Position numbers and translations under genes: made by a program
Assembly (NCBI GenBank): GCA_029098085.1
Contig: JAQXNQ010000154.1
Span: forward strand, 1 to 16,292
Source: Oscillospiraceae bacterium
GTDB taxonomy: Bacteria; Bacillota; Clostridia; Oscillospirales; Ruminococcaceae
Length of the DNA: 16,292 bases
Direction of reading: 5' to 3'
Notes under the pieces: generated by a model
Database searches by the model: none
Told to the model about the DNA's origin: nothing
What the model saw: only the letters and a program-made list of their open reading frames with translations
Shown: positions 6,767-13,521 of the stretch, one piece after another
Numbering within the stretch: the stretch's first letter is position 1
How the letters are laid out: each line of letters begins with the position of its first letter

Positions 6767-8113
6767 TCAGAACCGACGGCCGGTTCTGCGGCGTTTTCTG
6801 CGCCGCTTCTTGTTGTAGGTAATCATGTAGGCAATGTAGACGCCGATCAACAGGATGATACCTACGATAATCAGTTTGAAGGGCGTCGAGGTGAAAAAAT
6901 TTTTCAGCCGCCTCAGGAAATACAGCCAGTTGCTGCGCTCCAGACTTTCACCGGCCACCAGATCCACCTTGGCGATGGTTTCGTCAGCCAGCTTGATTTC
7001 CAGCGTGCCCAGCTTCTGCCCGGCGGTGACGGGGGCGTCCACCTCTTCCTCCAGTACCTTGATTTCCTGCAGGGAGGAAAGGTCGATGTCCTTGCGCATC
7101 AGCCGCTCCACTTCATTGGCCGGGAAGACATTGACCACGTCCTTGTCCTTGACCATGTTGACCTTGACCTGTCCCTTGACCGACGAGGTTTTGACGACGG
7201 TGCGGACCGACCAGTTGTTGAAGGCCCATTCGTACAGGCTCTTGGCGTCCACATAGGAAAGGTTGTCGCCGATGGTGTCGCCGTTGTCGTAATAGATGGG
7301 CGCACCCATGGTGACCAGCGTGTAGCTGTAGGCGTCCTTTTCCGCAAAGGAAACCAGATTGCGGCCGCTTTCATCGGTGGTTCCGGTTTTGATGGCCCTG
7401 ATGTACTCATAGTACCAGGTGCCGCCCCGGTTGGGATCCATCATGGCGCAGGTGTGGGAGATGGTGCGCTCCTCCGAGTGTTTGTTGGTGGCGGGCATGG
7501 TGTACTTGTTGCTGGTGGCGATCTGAACAAAGATGGGGTACTGCATGGCGTATTTGGTGATCAGGTAGACGTCCTTGGCCGTGGTGTACTGATTCTCGTC
7601 GTGCAGACCGTGGGGATTGGTGAAGTGGGTGTTGGTGCAGCCGATTTCCTTCGCCTTGTCATTCATCATCTGGACGAAGGCCGCTTCGTCGCCGTCTGCA
7701 ATGCAGTCGGCGATGATGCCCGCCGCTTCACAGGCCGAGCGGAGCATCAGGGCGTACAGCAGATCGATCATCCGGACCTCCTCGCCGGGCCGGATGTCGG
7801 CGTTGGAGGCGTTCATGCCGTACAGCTCGTCAAAGACCCAGTAGGGGGCCGTGGTCACGGTGCCCTCCAGATCCGAGCAGTTCTCAATGGCAATCAGCGC
7901 TGTCATGATTTTGACCAGAGAGGCGGGATACATGGGGGTGTCGGCGTTCTTTTCGTAGATGACCATGCCGGATTCGTTGTTGATCAGATAAACGGCCTGA
8001 CTGTTGACCGTGAACCCGGTCACCGGATCAGCGTCGGCCGCAAAGGCCGTAAAGGGCAGGCTGGTCACAACCAGCACAAAAAGGGTGACAAGAGCGGCAA
8101 GACGTTTTTTCAT
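6767..8113 (-). CDS. D-alanyl-D-alanine carboxypeptidase (DacF/PBP5-like)
   Basis: A 448-residue penicillin-binding protein of the S11 peptidase family, which trims the terminal D-Ala from peptidoglycan side chains outside the membrane. The start is the ATG at 8113 (MKKRLAALVTL), with GGGAGG 7 nt upstream; the frame extends further but without family-like sequence. Residues 1-25 form a signal peptide ending AFA. The catalytic SxxK is SLVK (65-68) and the KTG triad is at 242-244 (AIKTGTTDESGRNLV). At the SxN position the protein reads S126-A-C128 (RSACEAAG), so the usual Asn is Cys. A PBP5-type C-terminal beta domain follows. Then comes a membrane anchor (FKLIIVGIILLIGVYIAYMI) and a strongly basic tail, unlike the amphipathic helix of E. 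coli PBP5. Its own promoter is at 8232-8259. Confidence 0.92.
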   Translation of the reverse strand: MKKRLAALVTLFVLVVTSLPFTAFAADADPVTGFTVNSQAVYLINNESGMVIYEKNADTPMYPASLVKIMTALIAIENCSDLEGTVTTAPYWVFDELYGMNASNADIRPGEEVRMIDLLYALMLRSACEAAGIIADCIADGDEAAFVQMMNDKAKEIGCTNTHFTNPHGLHDENQYTTAKDVYLITKYAMQYPIFVQIATSNKYTMPATNKHSEERTISHTCAMMDPNRGGTWYYEYIRAIKTGTTDESGRNLVSFAEKDAYSYTLVTMGAPIYYDNGDTIGDNLSYVDAKSLYEWAFNNWSVRTVVKTSSVKGQVKVNMVKDKDVVNVFPANEVERLMRKDIDLSSLQEIKVLEEEVDAPVTAGQKLGTLEIKLADETIAKVDLVAGESLERSNWLYFLRRLKNFFTSTPFKLIIVGIILLIGVYIAYMITYNKKRRRKRRRTGRRF

Positions 8114-8231
8114 GGCAAGACCTCCCTGATGACAGCATGAGTCCATGGGGGAATCATACGGCTGTATATAAAGAAAACGAGGCGGAAGCTCCGCAGACCT
8201 CAAAGACGAACGGGCACACATCAACAGCTAT

Positions 8232-8259
8232 ATTATAACATAAGTTTTCGCCGGGTAAA
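8232..8259 (-). promoter_or_regulatory. Probable promoter of the carboxypeptidase gene
   Basis: On the minus strand, TTTACC (8254-8259), 16 bp, then a perfect TATAAT (8232-8237). It gives a leader of about 110 nt. It points away from the SRP RNA promoter at 8365, so the two transcripts diverge from an AT-rich region. Confidence 0.6.
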
Positions 8260-8364
8260 AGCCCTAATTTCTTTTTTAATGGAAAGTTTTCCGGAAAATC
8301 CGGGGAAAAATCTCTGTGCCGGACCGGGCCGGATGAAGCTTTCCGGCGGAAAGCAAAAAAAGAC

Positions 8365-8393
8365 TTGTCAAGCGAAGAAAAATAGTGTATAAT
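8365..8393 (+). promoter_or_regulatory. Sigma-A promoter of the SRP RNA
   Basis: TTGTCA (8365-8370), exactly 17 bp, TATAAT (8388-8393). This near-perfect promoter predicts a transcript start near 8400, as expected for an abundant stable RNA. Confidence 0.9.
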
Positions 8394-8399
8394 GAGAAA

Positions 8400-8570
8400 G
8401 CGCGAATGGAATACCTGTCGGGAGCGTGCAGCCGGACATACGGAGCTGCGGGTCCTGCACGATGGGGTACCGTGAACCATGTCAGGCGGGGAACCGAGCA
8501 GCATTAAGCGGATCATCCCATGTGATGCAGCAAAGCCTTTAGCTCCGTATGTCCGGCCGTACGGTCGAAA
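8400..8570 (+). ncRNA. ffs: Signal recognition particle RNA (small cytoplasmic RNA)
   Basis: The RNA that binds Ffh to target nascent membrane and secreted proteins. A perfect 17-bp closing helix pairs 8431-8447 with 8541-8557. Inside it lies the Ffh-binding domain: GTGAACC, then TCAGG, a CGG-GGAA-CCG tetraloop hairpin, then AGCAGC, which are the conserved features of SRP domain IV (GGAA tetraloop with the asymmetric loop). A strong promoter precedes it, a terminator follows, and dnaX lies immediately downstream, as for scr in Bacillus. The 5' end is estimated from the promoter and the 3' end from the closing helix, so both may be off by 10-30 nt. I see no clear Alu domain, though the 30 nt before the closing helix are unexplained. 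Confidence 0.88.
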
Positions 8571-8573
8571 GAG

Positions 8574-8607
8574 CGCCCCTGCCGACGGTCGGGGCGTTTG
8601 TTCTTTT
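8574..8607 (+). terminator. Terminator of the SRP RNA
   Basis: CGCCCC (8574-8579) pairs with GGGGCG (8591-8596), with a partly paired inner loop, followed by TTTGTTCTTTT. It lies 30 nt before the dnaX start, so dnaX transcription must use read-through or another promoter. Confidence 0.8.
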
Positions 8608-8636
8608 ACGGCGGGAATCTGGGAGGAGGAGTGGCG

Positions 8637-10226
8637 ATGTATCTGGCGCTTTATCGGAAATGGCGTCCAAAGGTCTTTTCCGATGTGGTGTCGCAGGAGC
8701 ACATCACCCAAACCCTTCAGAATCAGGTTCGGCTGGGCAAAACCGCTCATGCCTACCTTTTTACCGGCTCCCGGGGAACGGGCAAGACCACCTGCTCCAA
8801 AATTCTGGCAAAGGCGGTCAACTGCCTTCATCCGGTGGACGGAAATCCCTGCCTGGAGTGCGAAATCTGCCGGGGCATCGAGGATGGCAGCATTCTGGAT
8901 GTGACCGAGATGGACGCCGCCTCCAACAACGGCGTGGATGATATCCGGGATCTGCGGGACGAGGCCAGCTATACGCCTTCTGTCTGCAAGTACCGGGTCT
9001 ATATCATCGACGAGGTTCACATGCTCAGCACCAGCGCCTTCAACGCGCTGCTGAAGATCATGGAGGAGCCTCCGCCCCATGTGCTGTTTATCCTCGCCAC
9101 CACCGAAATCCACAAGGTGCCCCAGACCATCATCTCCCGGTGTCAGCAGTATGACTTCCGGCGGATCCGTCCGGTGGACATCGCCGACCGGCTTCTGACG
9201 GTCAGCAGCCAGGAGGATTTCACCCTGACCGAGGACGCGGCCCGGCTCATTGCCCGGCTGGCGGACGGCGGCATGCGGGACGCTCTTTCCCTGCTGGATC
9301 AATGCGTGGCCTTTTCCGACCATGTGGACATGGAAGTGGTCGCTTCCACGGCCGGCATTGCCGGAAGCGAGCAGATTTTTGCTCTGGCAGAGGCCATTCT
9401 GAGCCGTGAAACCGGCACAGCCCTCCGTCTGGTCAGTGAGCTGTATGAAAACGCCAAGGGCATTGACAGGCTCTGCAGCGAGATGATCGCCCATTTCAGG
9501 GACGTGCTGCTCTGCCGGTCGGTCAGCGATCCAGCCGAGCTGGTGGTCTGTCTGCCGGATGAGCTGGAAAGGCTGAAGCAGCAGGCTGCTTCGGTTTCTC
9601 TGGATCGGCTGATGGATGTGCTGAGCGGCTTCCAGCACTGTCTGGACAATCTGGGCCGCAGCGTCAACAAGAAGGTTGAAATGGAGATGACGGTGATCCG
9701 TCTCTGCTCCGCCGAAACCACGTCCGTCCCTCAGAAGACGGCACAGCCTGCCGTGGATACAGCCGCCCTGACAGCCCGGATTGCCGAGCTGGAGCGGATG
9801 GTGTCTGCCGGACTGCAGACCGCCCGGGCGCCCTCGCCCCGTCCGGCAGAGGTTTCCCGTCCTGCCGCCGCACCCGATGCCGAGGTGCTTTCCGGCAAGA
9901 TCGAGCCTCTTCCCCAGTGGGCAGGACTGCTGCAGGAGCTGGCGGTCAAGGAACCGGCGCTGTATGTCCTGCTGCAGGACTCCACAGCCGCCCGAAGCGG
10001 CAATGTGGTTCTGATCCAGTCTCCCAATGCCATGCTGAAAAAGCTGCTGCTGGCGGACAATATCGGCGCCCGGCTGGCCGATATTGTGGAGGAGAAGCTG
10101 GGACGCCGGCACAGACTTCGTGTTGTGAAAAAGGAACAGCAGGAGGCCTCCGGGACTTCGGCTGCCCTTGATGATATTTTACAGAAAGCAGCAACTCGCA
10201 ATGTGGAAATCCACGTGCGGGAATGA
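8637..10226 (+). CDS. dnaX: DNA polymerase III subunits gamma/tau (clamp loader ATPase)
   Basis: A 529-residue AAA+ ATPase of the clamp loader, which uses ATP to load the sliding clamp for the replicative polymerase. ATG 8637 (MYLALYRKWRPKVFSDVV) is the normal family start and has GGAGGAGG upstream; an in-frame extension to 8598 lacks family sequence. Walker A is GSRGTGKT (44-51). The zinc module has C63, C72, C75 and C78. Walker B is VYIIDEVH with D125-E126, and the sensor/arginine-finger SRC is at 167-169. The C-terminal third is a Pro/Ala-rich linker and tau-like tail, typical of Bacillota DnaX. I see no convincing programmed-frameshift site. It heads dnaX-ybaB-recR. A perfect GGAGCC/GGCTCC hairpin (10227-10242) follows its stop directly. 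Confidence 0.97.
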   Translation: MYLALYRKWRPKVFSDVVSQEHITQTLQNQVRLGKTAHAYLFTGSRGTGKTTCSKILAKAVNCLHPVDGNPCLECEICRGIEDGSILDVTEMDAASNNGVDDIRDLRDEASYTPSVCKYRVYIIDEVHMLSTSAFNALLKIMEEPPPHVLFILATTEIHKVPQTIISRCQQYDFRRIRPVDIADRLLTVSSQEDFTLTEDAARLIARLADGGMRDALSLLDQCVAFSDHVDMEVVASTAGIAGSEQIFALAEAILSRETGTALRLVSELYENAKGIDRLCSEMIAHFRDVLLCRSVSDPAELVVCLPDELERLKQQAASVSLDRLMDVLSGFQHCLDNLGRSVNKKVEMEMTVIRLCSAETTSVPQKTAQPAVDTAALTARIAELERMVSAGLQTARAPSPRPAEVSRPAAAPDAEVLSGKIEPLPQWAGLLQELAVKEPALYVLLQDSTAARSGNVVLIQSPNAMLKKLLLADNIGARLADIVEEKLGRRHRLRVVKKEQQEASGTSAALDDILQKAATRNVEIHVRE

Positions 10227-10242
10227 GGAGCCGTTCGGCTCC
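10227..10242 (+). other. Intercistronic hairpin between dnaX and ybaB
   Basis: GGAGCC-GTTC-GGCTCC, a perfect 6-bp stem with a 4-nt loop beginning at the base after the dnaX stop. There is no T-tract, so it is not a terminator. A further small repeat, GTGGA/TCCAC, lies at 10203-10214 inside the last dnaX codons. It may stabilise or set a processing point in the mRNA. Confidence 0.4.
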
Positions 10243-10268
10243 AACATTACCGAAAGGATGAATACCCA

Positions 10269-10613
10269 ATGAAAGCAAGACTTCCTCAGGGCTACGGCGC
10301 CCCCCAGAATATGAGCAGCATGATCAAGCAGGCTCAGAAGATGCAGGAGCAGATGGAGAAGGCGCAGGAAGAGATCAAGCAGAAGGAATACACCACCACC
10401 GTCGGCGGCGGCGTTGTGGAGATCGTCATGACCGGCGACAAGGTGCTCAAGGCCATCAAGCTCAAGCCCGAGATCGTGGATCCCGAGGCTATTGAGGATC
10501 TGGAAGACCTGATCATCAGCGGCGTCAACGAGGTTCTCCGCAAGGTGGAGGAAGAGACCGAAACCAGAATGAACGAAATCTCCGGCGGTCTGAACATCCC
10601 CGGCCTGTTTTGA
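10269..10613 (+). CDS. ybaB: YbaB/EbfC family nucleoid-associated protein
   Basis: A 114-residue protein of the YbaB/EbfC DNA-binding family, which forms tweezer-like dimers on DNA and is nearly always encoded between dnaX and recR. The start ATG follows AAAGGATG at acceptable spacing. The N-terminal part is a long charged helix (MSSMIKQAQKMQEQMEKAQE). It is followed by the family core (TTTVGGGVVEIVMTGDKVLKAIKLKPEIV) and a second helix ending ETRMNEISGGLNIPGLF. The length is normal, with an extra dozen residues before the usual start of homologues. The recR start lies 4 nt after its stop with no separate strong ribosome site, which suggests translational coupling. Confidence 0.95.
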   Translation: MKARLPQGYGAPQNMSSMIKQAQKMQEQMEKAQEEIKQKEYTTTVGGGVVEIVMTGDKVLKAIKLKPEIVDPEAIEDLEDLIISGVNEVLRKVEEETETRMNEISGGLNIPGLF

Positions 10614-10617
10614 TTAG

Positions 10618-11220
10618 ATGGACAGCATTCCCGTTTCGCTGAAACGGCTGATGGAGCATTTTGCCTCCCTGCCCGGCATCGGACGCAAGTCCGCCCAGCG
10701 GTTGGCCTTTCATCTGCTGGATCTGCCCGAGGCGGAGGCAAAAAGCTTTGCCGAGAGCATTCTGGAGGCGCGCAGGTCCATCCATTGCTGCAGGATCTGC
10801 CAGAACTTCACCGATAAGGAGGTCTGCGACATCTGCTCCTCCGACAAGCGGGACGGTTCGGTGATCTGCGTGGTGGAGAGTCCCAAGGATGTGCTGGCCT
10901 TTGAGCGGCTGCAGGAATATACCGGGCGGTATCATGTGCTGCACGGTCTGATTTCTCCTCTGGACGGCATCGGCCCGGAGCAGATCCGCATCAAGGAGCT
11001 GCTTGTTCGGCTGCAGGATACGGAGGTGTCCGAAATCATTATGGCCACCAATCCCACCATTGAGGGGGAGGCCACGGCCATGTATGTCTCCAAGCTGCTC
11101 AAGCCCCTGGGGCTGAAGGTGACCCGGCTGGCGTTCGGCATCCCCGTGGGCGGGGAGCTGGAGTATGCCGATACGGTGACCCTGAACAAGGCCCTGGAAA
11201 ATCGGGTGGATATGGCCTGA
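10618..11220 (+). CDS. recR: Recombination mediator RecR
   Basis: A 200-residue protein of normal RecR length. RecR works with RecO (and RecF) to load RecA onto SSB-coated single-stranded DNA. An N-terminal helix-hairpin-helix (LPGIGRKSAQRLAFHLL, about 18-34) is followed by a zinc finger with C58-x2-C61 and C70-x2-C73. The Toprim domain contains VVESPKDVLAFE (85-96) and later TNPTIEGEATAMYVSKLL. The conserved end is LAFGIPVGGELEYADTVTLNKAL. It starts 4 nt after ybaB and so belongs to the dnaX-ybaB-recR operon. No terminator is evident before smpB, 66 nt away, so smpB may be co-transcribed. Confidence 0.97.
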   Translation: MDSIPVSLKRLMEHFASLPGIGRKSAQRLAFHLLDLPEAEAKSFAESILEARRSIHCCRICQNFTDKEVCDICSSDKRDGSVICVVESPKDVLAFERLQEYTGRYHVLHGLISPLDGIGPEQIRIKELLVRLQDTEVSEIIMATNPTIEGEATAMYVSKLLKPLGLKVTRLAFGIPVGGELEYADTVTLNKALENRVDMA

Positions 11221-11286
11221 TCTGTTTCCAAAGAGTATACTTTAATCTCACATTACGATTTGTTTCAGAAAGGCGGTGTTCTGCGG

Positions 11287-11757
11287 ATGGCAGCCGATAA
11301 GACCGGCACCAAGCTGATTGCCGTCAACCGGAAGGCGCGGCACGATTATTTTGTGCTGGAGACCTTTGAAGCCGGCATTGAGCTGGTCGGCACCGAGGTG
11401 AAGTCCCTCCGCATGGGCGGCGTCAATCTGAAGGACAGCTGGTGCACCGTTGACGGAGGCGAGCTTTTCGTCAAAGGCATGCACATCAGCCCCTATGAAA
11501 AGGGCAATATTTTCAATCGGGACTCCTTCCGGGTTCGGAAGCTCCTGATGCATAAGCGGGAGATCATGCGGCTGATGGGCCGTGTCAAACAGGACGGCCT
11601 GACGCTGATTCCTCTTTCGCTTTATTTCAAAAACAGCCGCGTGAAGATGGAGCTGGGGCTCTGCAAGGGCAAGCTGCTCCACGACAAGCGGGAGGACATG
11701 GCCAAGCGGGAAGCCAAGCGCGAGATCGAGCGGGCCATGAAACAGCGTCAGCGCTGA
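11287..11757 (+). CDS. smpB: SsrA-binding protein SmpB
   Basis: A 156-residue RNA-binding protein that brings tmRNA to stalled ribosomes for trans-translation. ATG 11287 (MAADKTGTKLIAVNRKARHDY) is the chosen start, with AAAGGCGG about 11 nt upstream; the frame extends to TTG 11260 without family sequence. Conserved parts are NRKARHDYFVLETFEAGIEL, GTEVKSLR (35-42) and the basic, helical C-terminal tail that reaches into the ribosomal mRNA channel (DKREDMAKREAKREIERAMK). Its RNA partner ssrA is in the same window but about 3.3 kb downstream, beyond three hydrolase genes. The ribosome site of the next gene overlaps this gene's stop codon. Confidence 0.97.
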   Translation: MAADKTGTKLIAVNRKARHDYFVLETFEAGIELVGTEVKSLRMGGVNLKDSWCTVDGGELFVKGMHISPYEKGNIFNRDSFRVRKLLMHKREIMRLMGRVKQDGLTLIPLSLYFKNSRVKMELGLCKGKLLHDKREDMAKREAKREIERAMKQRQR

Positions 11758-11770
11758 GGAGGCGGCAGAC

Positions 11771-12607
11771 ATGTTTGTAAAAGAGCTGGAACTGGGGCTG
11801 GACTATGAAAAGGCCGGCCTGACTGCTCCTGACAAGGCAGTTTCCTTTACAGGATACATTCTGGAGAACAGCGCGGAGTACTGCAGCGACCGGAAACGGC
11901 CTGCGGTGCTGATCTGTCCCGGCGGCGGATACGTTTTTACTTCCGATCGGGAGGCCACCCCCATTGCCATGAGCTTTCTGGCGGCGGGCATCAGCGCCTT
12001 TGTGCTTCGCTATTCCTGCGCGCCCGACGGTGTGCGGTTCCCCACGCAGCTCTGCGAGGCGGCTGCTGCCATGAAGGTGATCCGCAGCCATGCGTCGGAG
12101 TGGAACCTGGACGAAAAGCGGATTGCGGTCTGCGGATTTTCCGCGGGCGGTCATCTGGCAGCCAGTCTGGGCGTATTCTGGAACAGCGATCTGCTGAAGG
12201 AGCGGGGACTGGGCGGAGAATCCTGCCGCCCGGATGCCATGGTGCTTTCCTATCCGGTCATCACCAGCGGCCCCAAGGCTCACCGGGGTTCCTTTGAGAA
12301 TCTGCTGGGGGATCAGGCCAATGACGAGGCCATGCTGACCCTGACTTCTCTGGAGAAGCAGGTCACGGCGGACACGCCGCCCGCCTTCCTGTGGCATACC
12401 TGGACGGACGGAGGCGTTCCGGTGCAGAACTCTCTGCTGTTTGCGTCCGCTCTGGCGGAGCAGGGGATCGGTGCCGAGTTGCACATCTATCCCAGAGGCG
12501 GCCACGGCCTCAGCCTGGGCAATCTTCTGACCAATACGCCGGACAGCGTGTACCCGGAAATTCAGGACTGGATCACCCGGGCAGCGCAGTTTGTGACCGG
12601 GCTTTGA
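11771..12607 (+). CDS. Alpha/beta hydrolase, acetylxylan-esterase-like
   Basis: A 278-residue cytoplasmic esterase with no signal peptide. The start ATG has GAGGAGG upstream, overlapping the smpB stop, so the two genes are probably co-transcribed. The fold signature is clear. An oxyanion-hole loop CPGGGY (49-54) stands in place of HGGG. The nucleophile elbow is GFSAGG with Ser124. A probable acid Asp213 is in HTWTDGGVPV, and the catalytic His245 is in GGHGLSLG. This pattern is found in BD-FAE/acetylxylan-esterase-like hydrolases that remove acetyl or acyl groups from sugars or small esters. The exact substrate is unknown. Its neighbours, a PIG-L deacetylase and a serine hydrolase, suggest processing of acylated sugars or related metabolites, which is an inference. 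Confidence 0.85.
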   Translation: MFVKELELGLDYEKAGLTAPDKAVSFTGYILENSAEYCSDRKRPAVLICPGGGYVFTSDREATPIAMSFLAAGISAFVLRYSCAPDGVRFPTQLCEAAAAMKVIRSHASEWNLDEKRIAVCGFSAGGHLAASLGVFWNSDLLKERGLGGESCRPDAMVLSYPVITSGPKAHRGSFENLLGDQANDEAMLTLTSLEKQVTADTPPAFLWHTWTDGGVPVQNSLLFASALAEQGIGAELHIYPRGGHGLSLGNLLTNTPDSVYPEIQDWITRAAQFVTGL

Positions 12608-12626
12608 TCCGGAAGGGGGCGGTGCT

Positions 12627-13493
12627 GTGAAGGTTTTGCTGATTGGCGCCCATCAGGACGATGTGGAATTCCGCGGCGGCGGCCTTGCCGCTCTGCTGAA
12701 GAAGAACGGTCATGAGGTGCAGATTCTGTCGGTTTCCAACGGCTCCGGCGGGCATCATCTGCTGAGCCGTCCGGAGGTTTCCGCCCGCCGGGCGGAGGAA
12801 TCGGGAAAGGTCGCGGCCATGCTGGGCGTGCAGTATGACGTCTGGAGCGATGTGGAGGACTGCGAGATCATCGCGTCGCTGGAGATGCGCCGCCGCATGA
12901 CCCGGTATATCCGCGCAGCGGCTCCGGATGTGATCATCACCCATCGAACCAATGACTATCACACCGATCACCGGAATACCGGTCTGATCGTGCAGGACGC
13001 TTCCTACCTGCTGATTGTGCCCAATGAGTGCCCGGATGTGCCTGCCCTGCGCAGAACGCCGGTGATTCTGCAGTTTGAGGATTCTTTCACCAATCCGCCT
13101 TTCCGCCCTGATGTGGTGGTGGATATCGATTGTGTCGCGGATACAAAGCTTCGCATCGCCGATGCCAATGTGTCGCAGGTGTATGAGTGGCTGCCCTATA
13201 CCGCCGGTGAGCTGGAGAGCGTTCCGCCGGAAAGTGATCCGGACGGGCGTTTTGAGTGGCTCTGCGGCATGAAGGTCACCGCCGGCACCACCGATGAGGA
13301 GATTATGTCTGCAAAACGGGGCTACGCGGTGCGGTTTGCCAGAACCGCCGCCCGGTTCCGCAAGGAGCTGATCGAACGCTACGGCGCTGAACGCGGCGGA
13401 CGCATCCGGTTTGCGGAGGCCTTCTCTGTCAGTGAGTACGGCGCAGCCCTGACGGCTGAGCAGAAAAAGCAGCTGTTTTATTTTGAAGCATAA
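12627..13493 (+). CDS. PIG-L family deacetylase
   Basis: A 288-residue member of the PIG-L/LmbE family of zinc-dependent N-deacetylases acting on GlcNAc-type conjugates. It starts at GTG 12627 after an AAGGGGGCGG ribosome site. The first metal motif is A8-H9-Q-D-D12-V-E14, with Gln where most members have Pro (AHPDD). The third ligand is H115 in YHTDHR (HxDH). It has no signal peptide, so it probably acts on an internal substrate such as a sugar or glycoside taken up by the cell. It lies 19 nt after the esterase and 28 nt before the serine hydrolase, in the same direction, so the three form a likely operon. The substrate cannot be told from the sequence. Confidence 0.88.
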   Translation: MKVLLIGAHQDDVEFRGGGLAALLKKNGHEVQILSVSNGSGGHHLLSRPEVSARRAEESGKVAAMLGVQYDVWSDVEDCEIIASLEMRRRMTRYIRAAAPDVIITHRTNDYHTDHRNTGLIVQDASYLLIVPNECPDVPALRRTPVILQFEDSFTNPPFRPDVVVDIDCVADTKLRIADANVSQVYEWLPYTAGELESVPPESDPDGRFEWLCGMKVTAGTTDEEIMSAKRGYAVRFARTAARFRKELIERYGAERGGRIRFAEAFSVSEYGAALTAEQKKQLFYFEA

Positions 13494-13521
13494 CGAGCCT
13501 GCTTTGAAAGGAGGGCGTTTG

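Noticed and set aside
8154..10112. A 652-codon open frame on the minus strand opposite dnaX and the SRP RNA
   Set aside because: It lies opposite the highly conserved dnaX gene, shows no recognisable domain, is Gln/His/Gly-rich in the way antisense frames of GC-rich genes are, and crosses the SRP RNA.
10120..10140. Programmed frameshift site in dnaX producing gamma
   Set aside because: Only a short A-run (GTG AAA AAG) near the very end of the gene, not a slippery heptamer at the position that would produce a gamma-length product.
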